This document shows, piece by piece, positions 40,668-47,620 of a stretch of 64,000 nucleotides of DNA. A program made the position numbers and the translations under genes. The stretch comes from Pseudocalidococcus sp964653145. Its GTDB lineage: Bacteria > Cyanobacteriota > Cyanobacteriia > Thermosynechococcales > Thermosynechococcaceae. Under the pieces are notes generated by a model, which saw only the letters and a list, made by a program, of their open reading frames with translations, searched no databases and was not told the DNA's origin. Position 1 is the first letter of the stretch. Every line of letters starts with the position of its first letter. Where the stretch lies: positions 65,099-129,098 of the forward strand of contig CAZZCG010000008.1 in assembly GCA_964653145.1 (NCBI GenBank), read 5' to 3'.

Positions 40668-41777
40668 ATGAAAGTTGTCTGTCCTCAGAATTTACTCAGC
40701 AGTAAGCTCTCGTTGCTCAGCCGCGTTGCCCCGACCAATCCCTCCCATCCGATTTTGGCCAACATTCTTTTAGATGCGGCAGGGGATCAGCTCAGTTTGA
40801 CGGTGTTTGATCTGAGTTTGGGGATGCAGGTTTGGCTCCCGGCAACGGTTAAGGTTCCTGGGACGATTACAGTTTCGGCTAAGTTGTTCAACGATATGGT
40901 GTCCCGCTTACCGAACCAAGATATTGAAATTACCGCTGAAGATACTCAGGTCATTCTGGATTACCGCTCGGGGCACTATCAAATGCAGGGCATCACGGCG
41001 GAGGAATTTCCCTCTTTACCCGACCTATCTGGCAGTACCAGGGTTGAGCTTGCTCCGACAACACTGCGAGATGGATTGCAGAATAGCTTGTTTGCCGCCA
41101 GTAGTGATGAGAGTAAGCAGGTTTTGACTGGACTCCATGTGAGTTTCCATGCGGATGGCCTGGAATTTGCCGCCACAGACGGTCACCGTCTAGCCGTTGC
41201 CACCACGGAACAGGATATCCAGGCCCCGTTGAATCCCATTACAATTCCGGCAAAGTCATTACGGGAACTGGAGCGTTTACTCAGCAAACAAGAAGCTCCC
41301 CTAACTATGCGGTGTGATACGGCCCAAGTAGCCTTTGAAATCCCTGGTGAGGCCTGTTTGACCAGTCGGCTTTTGGAAGGACAATATCCCAACTATGGGC
41401 AACTCCTACCGAAAAAGTTTGAACGCTCGATTACGGTGGAGCGGGATTTGCTGATGGATGCCCTTGAGCGGGTGGCGGTACTCGCAGCACAAAAAAATAA
41501 CGTTGTTAAAATTGTGGTCAATGCCAGCAACCAGCAGTTGGAGTTGTCAGCGGAGGCTCCCCAGTTCGGGAGTGGTCAAGAGTTAATTCCCGCTCAAATT
41601 TCAGGAGAATCCTTGGAAGTTGCTTTCAATGTCAAATACGTGCTCGATGGTCTTAAGGTGATGAATGCTGCGGAGGTGCAACTGCAACTGAATGGCCCCA
41701 CAACCCCAGCAATTTTAACCCCCCTTGGTGGCATGAAGCTGACCTATCTAGTCATGCCAATTCAAATTCGTAATTAG
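40668..41777 (+). CDS. dnaN: DNA polymerase III beta subunit (sliding clamp)
   Basis: A 369-residue clamp made of three similar domains. ATG 40668 gives MKVVCPQNLLSSKLSLLSRV; an upstream Cys-rich in-frame extension to 40623 is not credible. PSHPILANILLDAAGDQLSL, FNDMVSRLPNQDIEITAE, AEEFPSLPDLSG, TGLHVSFHADGLEFAATDGHRLAV, SRLLEGQYPNYGQLLPKKF and the final MKLTYLVMPIQIRN are all family landmarks. It encircles DNA and tethers polymerases. No dnaA or recF is adjacent and no DnaA-box cluster was noticed, so this does not look like the replication origin. Confidence 0.95.
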   Translation: MKVVCPQNLLSSKLSLLSRVAPTNPSHPILANILLDAAGDQLSLTVFDLSLGMQVWLPATVKVPGTITVSAKLFNDMVSRLPNQDIEITAEDTQVILDYRSGHYQMQGITAEEFPSLPDLSGSTRVELAPTTLRDGLQNSLFAASSDESKQVLTGLHVSFHADGLEFAATDGHRLAVATTEQDIQAPLNPITIPAKSLRELERLLSKQEAPLTMRCDTAQVAFEIPGEACLTSRLLEGQYPNYGQLLPKKFERSITVERDLLMDALERVAVLAAQKNNVVKIVVNASNQQLELSAEAPQFGSGQELIPAQISGESLEVAFNVKYVLDGLKVMNAAEVQLQLNGPTTPAILTPLGGMKLTYLVMPIQIRN

Positions 41778-41850
41778 GAATGCGGGGCATTTTACTCAAC
41801 TTTTCTTAACATTTGTGCCACAATTGAGCCATTCAATGTTGGGGTGAGAT

Positions 41851-42690
41851 TTGGTGAAAGCCCTTAAGTACAAAATCCGAACCCGTTATCAAAACCTCCA
41901 AAACCTGTATCGTCGGGCTTCTGGTCGCTATGCTGGCCAACTCCTGCAGCGGTCTCAAGCGGAATATCCCTATCTTTGGCACCAGGCCACGACACCCATT
42001 CCTGACCGGGGTACGCCAGAAATTCGCCGCAATCGGATTGCAAACCTCCAACGGGCCACCACTGGCATTGATCAACTTTTGCTCCGGCCGGGGCAGCGAT
42101 TTTGTTTTTCGGAGCGAGTCGGAGAACCCACCATCAAAAATGGCTTTCGGGCTGGGCCAGTCTTTGTCGGTGGACAGGTTAAAACCGATGTGGGCGGGGG
42201 GCTCTGTTTAATTGCAACCAATTTGTTTAGTTTATTTCTCTACACTGGACTGCAAATTCTGGAACGTCACTGCCACAGTATCGACGCCTATGGGGCCCAA
42301 CGGTTTTATCGACTTGGGGAAGATGCTGCGGTGGCCTATGGCTATAAGGACTTAATTGTTCGCAATCAAAGTTCAGTTCAGTTATTAGTGCGCCTTGAGG
42401 TTTTGCCGGATCTGGGCCTGGTGCGTTCACAACTCTGGGGGGCTGGGCCTTGTCCTTGGGAGGTGGAGGTTGTATCCACGGTTCTTGAAGAAATACCAGG
42501 CCTTACGTCTGCTTCTTTACCGGGTTGGATTGTCGAGACAGAACGCCAACGCCGCCCTAAAATCCTCAACCCCGAGGCCCCAACTCCATGGCAGCAAGAC
42601 TTTCAAACCATCAGTCACTACCAGCCCTGTCAACGTTCCCAGCCCAATGTAACTTCCCTCACCGTCAGCGGTAGTCGGTCTGGGTCTTAA
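41851..42690 (+). CDS. VanW-family protein
   Basis: A 279-residue protein beginning VKALKYKIRTRYQNLQNLYRRASGRYAG. It has the VanW domain from about 60: GIDQLLLRPGQRFCFSERVGEPTIKNGFRAGPVFVGGQVKTDVGGGLCLIATNLFSLFLYTGLQILERHCHS. The C-terminal part (RNQSSVQLLVRLEV) is also typical. VanW lies in some vancomycin-resistance clusters, but most members, including this lone one, have no known role. The start is TTG 41851 or GTG 41854, just after a GGGGTGAG stretch. It lies 73 bases after dnaN. Confidence 0.87.
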   Translation: MVKALKYKIRTRYQNLQNLYRRASGRYAGQLLQRSQAEYPYLWHQATTPIPDRGTPEIRRNRIANLQRATTGIDQLLLRPGQRFCFSERVGEPTIKNGFRAGPVFVGGQVKTDVGGGLCLIATNLFSLFLYTGLQILERHCHSIDAYGAQRFYRLGEDAAVAYGYKDLIVRNQSSVQLLVRLEVLPDLGLVRSQLWGAGPCPWEVEVVSTVLEEIPGLTSASLPGWIVETERQRRPKILNPEAPTPWQQDFQTISHYQPCQRSQPNVTSLTVSGSRSGS

Positions 42691-42744
42691 CAAGATATCA
42701 GCAGTTTGGCGCAACCAGGCCTGGGCTAAACCTAATGTTAAAGA

Positions 42745-43626
42745 ATGGCTGGGATAGTCCAGAATTGGCATGTTGACATAAGGAACAAAACCATGGTTGC
42801 GGTGATTAGTTTTGCCTGTGGAGTGGTCTTTGGGGTGATCCTAACCCTCATAATTGTGCAACGATTTTCAAAATCTGGTTCCCAGGCCCAGCGCCAAGAG
42901 ATTCAGGCCCTCGAGCAAGCCCACCAGACCGAGCTAACCTCACTGATTCAGTCCCATGCGGCTGAGTTGAGTGAAATATACCTTCAACATCAAAATGCCA
43001 TTAACCAGGCCAGGCAAAAAAGTGTGGATGCCAGTCGCAATGTCATTAAAGGTCAAGTTGCTGAACAGCTGGCCCCTTACCTGCCTCATTTCAATTACCT
43101 CCCCTCCGATGCCCGTTTTATTGGAGACCCCATCGATTATTTGGTGATTGATGGCTATACCAACCTCAAAGATGGTAATGGCTCCCCCGATGACCTCCAG
43201 GTAGTCTTGATCGATATTAAATCTGGGAAAGCTAAACTCTCAGAGCGACAGGTGGCAATTCAAAAGACCGTGGAAGCCGGACGCGTCCGTTTTGAAACAA
43301 TTCGGATCGATCTCGATCATCTGCCCCCACCCCTTGAGTTTCTCCCTGACCATGCTGATGATGAGCTAGTTCCAATGCCAGAACCCCTGACTGATCCCCT
43401 TGATCCGCTTCCTGAATTCATGGAGCCTGCCCCCACCAGCACCCCCAAAATCACCCAAATTCGTCAAGCCTATGCCCGGGCCTATGCACCTTGGGAAAAG
43501 CAGGAGGATTTTCAATTGGGGCAGCGATTTCAGCAGGGCTACACCATTGAACAACTCGCTGAACAATTTCAACGGCAACCCACGGCAATTCGTTCTCGTC
43601 TCCAGAAACTTAAGCTTTTGTCTTGA
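42745..43626 (+). CDS. membrane-anchored Holliday-junction-resolvase-like endonuclease
   Basis: A roughly 293-residue protein. A hydrophobic helix (VAVISFACGVVFGVILTLIIV) is followed by a coiled-coil-like region (EIQALEQAHQTELTSLIQSHAAELSEIYLQH). The endonuclease-like domain follows: GQVAEQLAPYLPHFNYLPSDARFIGDPIDYLVIDGYTNL and LQVVLIDIKSGKAKLSERQ (GD...ID...K motif pattern, about 118-170), a family annotated as 'endonuclease related to archaeal Holliday junction resolvase'. An acidic Pro-rich linker leads to a C-terminal helix-turn-helix-like LAEQFQRQPTAIRSRLQKL. ATG 42745 is in frame, but ATG 42793 (MVAVISFACGV) would start directly at the helix. No enzymatic evidence. Confidence 0.8.
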   Translation: MAGIVQNWHVDIRNKTMVAVISFACGVVFGVILTLIIVQRFSKSGSQAQRQEIQALEQAHQTELTSLIQSHAAELSEIYLQHQNAINQARQKSVDASRNVIKGQVAEQLAPYLPHFNYLPSDARFIGDPIDYLVIDGYTNLKDGNGSPDDLQVVLIDIKSGKAKLSERQVAIQKTVEAGRVRFETIRIDLDHLPPPLEFLPDHADDELVPMPEPLTDPLDPLPEFMEPAPTSTPKITQIRQAYARAYAPWEKQEDFQLGQRFQQGYTIEQLAEQFQRQPTAIRSRLQKLKLLS

Positions 43627-43744
43627 GAATCCGTCAACGCCCGCCTGGGATTGGGAACAAAATGTCTCCTCGTTTCGATATGGTATAAACTAATTTACCC
43701 AATGCGAATCTTCAGTATTAGTACACCATGTTTTGGTTTGGTTT

Positions 43745-44917
43745 ATGCTCCTCTGGCTCCGGTATGGGTTGAAAAATTCCCTGGGACTTTCCCTCGGCGG
43801 CGCGATTTTCTGGCTTTTGTCTGCCTTTCCTGGCTTGGCCCTAGAGTTACGGATTGCCGTACGCCAAAATCTATCACAACTGACCGTTGGCAGTTCAACC
43901 CCCGTGGTGATTCGAGATGCCCAAGGCCAACCCCTGGCCCAACTTGATCAACTTCAGGCCGCCACAGCCACAGCCCAGGGAACAACGGTGCGTTTGGGCC
44001 GGATGACTGGATCACGCCTCTGGGTTGACCCCAAGAATGATGGACAGGTGCAAATTGGCGATCGTTGGTATCGGGGACGCCTGGAGTTAATTGGGACAAG
44101 CCAGGGCCTGGTGGCAGTCAACCACATTGATCTGGAGGAGTATCTTCCCAGCGTTGTGGGTAAGGAAATGTATCCAACTTGGCCCGCCGAAGCCCTCAAG
44201 GCCCAGGCCGTGGCTGCTCGCAGTTTTGCCCTCTTTAGACGGGAACGGGAACTTCGCCGGGGGGGACGGCTTTTTGATTTAGGCGATTCTGTGATGTATC
44301 AGGTTTACCCTGGAGTTGCCACAGAAACAGCTAGTACTATTGCCGCCGTCCAGTCCACCCGCGGTCAAGTCCTGACCCATGGGGGCAAAGTTATCGAAGC
44401 AGTTTTTCATTCAGCTTCCGGCGGACACACGGAAAATTCTGAGCAAGTCTGGTCAGGGGTTGTGCCCTATCTGCGAGCTGTTCCCGATTTTGACCAGGCC
44501 GCGCCGGTTTTCCAGTGGACGATGCAGTTTACCGCCGCCCAAATGCGCCAACGAATTCCTGGCATTGGTAATATTTTGGCGATTCAACCCCTGCAATTGA
44601 GTCCCCAAGGGCGGATGATCCGCGTGCAAGTGATTGGGGATGCCGGAACACGAACCATGACCGGAACAGAAATTCGCCGAGCCTTAGGACTACGTTCAAC
44701 GCTTTTTTCTGTCCAGCCGGAACTTCCCCTCGTGGCTAGTCAAACCAATTCCCGAATTCCGCCCAGTAAGTTCCAAATCTCCGGTCGGGGCAATGGCCAT
44801 GGGCTAGGGATGAGTCAGTGGGGGGCCTGGGGCATGGCCAATCAGGGTTACTCCTACGACCAAATTTTGCGCCACTATTACCAAGGGGCAACCCTCGGCC
44901 AGTTACCGGGTTCCTAA
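43745..44917 (+). CDS. SpoIID/LytB-domain protein
   Basis: A roughly 390-residue exported protein. After an N-terminal hydrophobic segment (LSLGGAIFWLLSAFPGLA) comes the amidase-enhancer domain: VNHIDLEEYLPSVVGKEMYPTWPAEALKAQAVAARSFAL, TRGQVLTHGGKVIEAVFHSASGGHTENSEQVW and the terminal SGRGNGHGLGMSQWGAWGMANQGYSYDQILRHYY, which is the SpoIID signature. In Bacillus, SpoIID is a lytic transglycosylase. Cyanobacterial versions probably remodel peptidoglycan. ATG 43745 is preferred to TTG 43733. It converges with a response regulator gene, the two overlapping by four bases. Confidence 0.9.
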   Translation: MLLWLRYGLKNSLGLSLGGAIFWLLSAFPGLALELRIAVRQNLSQLTVGSSTPVVIRDAQGQPLAQLDQLQAATATAQGTTVRLGRMTGSRLWVDPKNDGQVQIGDRWYRGRLELIGTSQGLVAVNHIDLEEYLPSVVGKEMYPTWPAEALKAQAVAARSFALFRRERELRRGGRLFDLGDSVMYQVYPGVATETASTIAAVQSTRGQVLTHGGKVIEAVFHSASGGHTENSEQVWSGVVPYLRAVPDFDQAAPVFQWTMQFTAAQMRQRIPGIGNILAIQPLQLSPQGRMIRVQVIGDAGTRTMTGTEIRRALGLRSTLFSVQPELPLVASQTNSRIPPSKFQISGRGNGHGLGMSQWGAWGMANQGYSYDQILRHYYQGATLGQLPGS

Positions 44918-45765
44918 TGCCAGGCCTGGGAAACAGGAGAAGGTTTTGGCGGGACGGTTTGTGGCATCCGATTCGTTGTCATTTGGCGGTGGTGGCTAAC
45001 ATTGAGCAAATCCAGATTTAAGCGGTAGCCCACATTCCGAATGGTCTGGATAATTCGCGGGTGCTGAGGATCAAGTTCAATCTTTTTCCGTAACGACAGG
45101 ATGTGCGTATCGACGGTGCGGGGATTATCAATACATTCTGGCCAGGCCCGCAGGAGTAGATCTTGGCGGCTTAACGGGACACCCCCGGCCTGGGTCAGGA
45201 CATAGAGCAAACTAAACTCTTGGGGTGTTAACTCAGCTAATTGTTGGCGCACAAAAACTCGCCGTTGCACCAGGTCAATTTGGAGATCACCAAAGTTGAG
45301 AAATGCGGGTAAGAGGGGATGGGCCCGCCGGGAGAGAGTTTCAATGCGAGCGAGAAATTCCTGCATCCCAAAGGGCTTGGTTAAATAGTCATCTGCCCCT
45401 GCTCTCAAGCCAGCAACAATATCAGACTCCTGACTTCGAGCCGAAAGGACAAAAATCAAAACCTGCTGTTGCCGCCGCAGCCATCGACACAGATCTAGGC
45501 CATTGCCATCGGGGAGATCCGTATCTAAAACAACTAAATCCGGGTGTCGGGTTTGAAAAAGCTCCTGTCCCTGCTGACAACCTGAGGATAAATGCACCAC
45601 CCAGCCGGCCTGTTGTAGATGCCATCCCAGGAGTGAGCGCAGATGCGGATTGCCTTGAATCACTTGAATATGGAAAACAGATTGCAAAGAAATGCCTTCA
45701 GAAGTCACAAGAGCATCGCTTAATTTAGCAAACTCCCCCAGGCCATTTGGTAGCTGGCATGACAA
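44914..45765 (-). CDS. atypical OmpR/PhoB-type response regulator
   Basis: A 283-residue regulator (shorter, 264 residues, if GTG 45708 is the start instead of TTG 45765). The receiver domain has the phosphoacceptor Asp in LVVLDTDLPDGNGLDL and the Lys in DDYLTKPFGMQEFLARI, but the acidic pair that normally follows the first strand is replaced by Gln-Gly (HIQVIQGNPHLRSLL). Canonical Mg-dependent phosphorylation is therefore doubtful. The winged-helix output domain is complete: AELTPQEFSLLYVLTQAGGVPLSRQDLLLRAWP and RTVDTHILSLRKKIE, then GYRLNL. Such pocket-deficient receivers are known from cyanobacterial NblR; no homology to it is claimed. Confidence 0.87.
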   Translation of the reverse strand: MSCQLPNGLGEFAKLSDALVTSEGISLQSVFHIQVIQGNPHLRSLLGWHLQQAGWVVHLSSGCQQGQELFQTRHPDLVVLDTDLPDGNGLDLCRWLRRQQQVLIFVLSARSQESDIVAGLRAGADDYLTKPFGMQEFLARIETLSRRAHPLLPAFLNFGDLQIDLVQRRVFVRQQLAELTPQEFSLLYVLTQAGGVPLSRQDLLLRAWPECIDNPRTVDTHILSLRKKIELDPQHPRIIQTIRNVGYRLNLDLLNVSHHRQMTTNRMPQTVPPKPSPVSQAWH

Positions 45766-45821
45766 ATTCCTGTATTCAGGACAACATTTACGATTCGTTA
45801 CGCCAAGGCCAGCAGCGTGCC

Positions 45822-45858
45822 CCAGGTAAAAATCAAGTTCAACCCTGAGCTTACCTGG
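45822..45858 (-). repeat. inverted repeat downstream of tRNA-Trp
   Basis: CCAGGTAA (45822-45829) and TTACCTGG (45851-45858) form an 8-bp perfect stem with a 21-base loop, 18 bases beyond the tRNA 3' end. There is no T run after the stem, so it is not a typical terminator; it might be a processing or stability element. Confidence 0.5.
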
Positions 45859-45876
45859 ACAAGAAATACACTAAAC

Positions 45877-45948
45877 GCGCCCTGGAGGACTTGAACCCCC
45901 GACATCCGGTTTTGGAGACCGACGTTCTACCAACTGAACTAAGGACGC
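45877..45948 (-). tRNA. trnW: tRNA-Trp (CCA anticodon)
   Basis: A 72-nucleotide complete tRNA on the minus strand. The acceptor arms GCGTCCT and AGGGCGC pair over seven positions with one G-U. The D loop reads AGTTCAGTTGGTAGAAC, the anticodon loop is CTCCAAA (CCA) and the T loop is GGTTCAAGTCC. CCA is not encoded. It lies 11 bases downstream of rplS on the same strand and is probably co-transcribed with it. Confidence 0.95.
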
Positions 45949-45959
45949 AGCAACACTAA

Positions 45960-46322
45960 TTAAAGGGCCCGATCAAACCGAGCTTCAATCCGAGCCGCTT
46001 TACCAACCCGATTCCGGAGATAGTAAAGTTTTGCCCGCCGGACTTTACCCCGCTGGATGATCTTGACACTTTCAATCCGGGGAGAGTGAAGCAAAAACAC
46101 CCGCTCAACGCCAACCCCTTGGAACACCTTGCGCACCGTAATGGACTGACTGATGCCCGAGTTGCGCATGGCAATGACATCCCCCTCGTAGGGTTGAACC
46201 CGCTCTTTGCCCCCTTCCTGGATCACGACACCGACACGAACCTTGTCGCCAACATAGATCGTTGGAATATTAGCCTTCAATTGCTCGGCTTCAATGGAGC
46301 GGATAATCTCGGTGGCGTTCAT
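45960..46322 (-). CDS. rplS: 50S ribosomal protein L19
   Basis: A 120-residue ribosomal protein. IIRSIEAEQLKANIPTIYVGDKVRVGVVIQEGGKERVQPYEGDVIAMRN, then GISQSITVRKVFQGVGVERVFLLHSPRIESVKII and the basic end KVRRAKLYYLRNRVGKAARI. L19 sits at the 30S-50S interface. The start MNATEIIRS fits the family. tRNA-Trp follows within 11 bases. In other cyanobacteria that tRNA is generally followed by secE-nusG, but here the following gene is a response regulator. Confidence 0.96.
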   Translation of the reverse strand: MNATEIIRSIEAEQLKANIPTIYVGDKVRVGVVIQEGGKERVQPYEGDVIAMRNSGISQSITVRKVFQGVGVERVFLLHSPRIESVKIIQRGKVRRAKLYYLRNRVGKAARIEARFDRAL

Positions 46323-46650
46323 GACGGTAGTTCCAATTCACAATCGCTCATCATAGCAGATTATTCTGTGGATTTTCTACCCAGGCCTGGGGGAAGGTCA
46401 TTGCGCTCGTGCCTAAGCCTAAGCTAGTCCAGGCCAGCGGAAATTAGTGTTACAGCAGGAAGCCAATTTTTAGTGCTTAATGGTTGGCATCATAATGATC
46501 AGGTTCCAGCAAGGTTCAAAAAACAATTTTTCTAATTAATCCTTAAGTTTTTCTAAATAATCTGGCATCATTTCAGTATCACACCACGGCTCAGCGACCC
46601 GAACCAGGCTGTCTGCTGAAAAATGGTCGGCTCCATCCCTAAACCTGCAT
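46323..46650. other. divergent intergenic region between rplS and cphB
   Basis: 328 bases with no open frame of coding character. It presumably holds the promoters of rplS and cphB. One CCAGGCCTGG palindrome lies at 46381-46390. No convincing -35/-10 pair or operator was recognised. Confidence 0.5.
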
Positions 46651-47517
46651 ATGCTTCAACTTGAATCCCTCTTTGCCCAAGATGCTTTAACCCCTCGCCT
46701 AAAATGCGCCGTTATGGCCATTGGCGGAGCGGAGGATAAGGTGCGGGGGCGGCAAATCTTAACTGCTTTTGTCCAGCGATCCGGGGGAAGTAATGCAGTA
46801 ATTGGTGTGATTCCCTCTGCCTCGCGGGAACCTGATGCCATGGGGCGACTCTACAACGATATTTTTCGGGAAATTGGTGCGAAAGATGTGGAAGTTCTTC
46901 TCGTCGCCGATCGCAATGACGCTGAATCACCGGAAATTTTAGAACGGATGTCCCGCTGCACTGGGTTATTTATGTCCGGAGGCGATCAACTCCGGCTCTC
47001 AGCTCTCTTGGATGAAACATCATTGCATAACCAACTCCAGGCCCAGGTGTGGCAAGGTCAATCCGTCTTAGCGGGAACCAGTGCTGGGGCGGCTGTCATG
47101 GGTCATGTGATGATTGCCAGTGGTGGGAGTAACGAGCCCCCGAATCGGTCATTGGTGGACATGGCCACAGGCCTGGGGATTTTACCGGACGTGATTGTGG
47201 ATCAACATTTCCATAACCGGAATCGCCTAGCCCGCCTAATTAGCGCCATTTCTGCCCATCCTGACAAATTGGGTATTGGCGTGGATGAGGATACCTGTGC
47301 TTTATTCGAAACCGATGGCACCGTCAGGGTGATGGGTAAAGGCGCTGTGACGATTGTGGATCCCCGAGATGTGAATTACACCAACTTCAGTGAAGTGGAA
47401 GTGACGGCTCCCTTGAGTATCTATAACCTCCGGCTCCATATCCTCAGCCACGAAGATTGTTATAACCTCAATACCCACCAAGTTCAACACAACTGCTCTA
47501 GTCTGCCCTCCGTATAG
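46651..47517 (+). CDS. cphB: cyanophycinase
   Basis: A 288-residue S51-type serine exopeptidase that breaks cyanophycin into beta-Asp-Arg dipeptides. GGAEDKVRGRQILTAFVQRSGG, GVIPSASREPDAMG, LFMSGGDQLRLSALL, the nucleophile in LAGTSAGAAVMGHVMIASG (Ser about residue 145), DQHFHNRNRLARLI and LGIGVDEDTCALFETDGT are all CphB landmarks. It is intracellular. cphA starts 103 bases later on the same strand, the standard cphBA pairing. This order couples degradation and synthesis of the nitrogen reserve. Confidence 0.95.
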   Translation: MLQLESLFAQDALTPRLKCAVMAIGGAEDKVRGRQILTAFVQRSGGSNAVIGVIPSASREPDAMGRLYNDIFREIGAKDVEVLLVADRNDAESPEILERMSRCTGLFMSGGDQLRLSALLDETSLHNQLQAQVWQGQSVLAGTSAGAAVMGHVMIASGGSNEPPNRSLVDMATGLGILPDVIVDQHFHNRNRLARLISAISAHPDKLGIGVDEDTCALFETDGTVRVMGKGAVTIVDPRDVNYTNFSEVEVTAPLSIYNLRLHILSHEDCYNLNTHQVQHNCSSLPSV

Positions 47518-47620
47518 GATTTAGTCGTCCAAGAACTGTTCACCACAAACAGTTTACCGACCCCCCTAGCTCTGAGACTAGAATGATGGCAGACTTGTAC
47601 CTTCTTGCCCCTGGCTTCCT

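Noticed and set aside
43743..44099. 118-codon minus-strand frame in the SpoIID gene
   Set aside because: Antisense shadow of a well-conserved gene; Pro/Gly/Arg-rich translation without a family.
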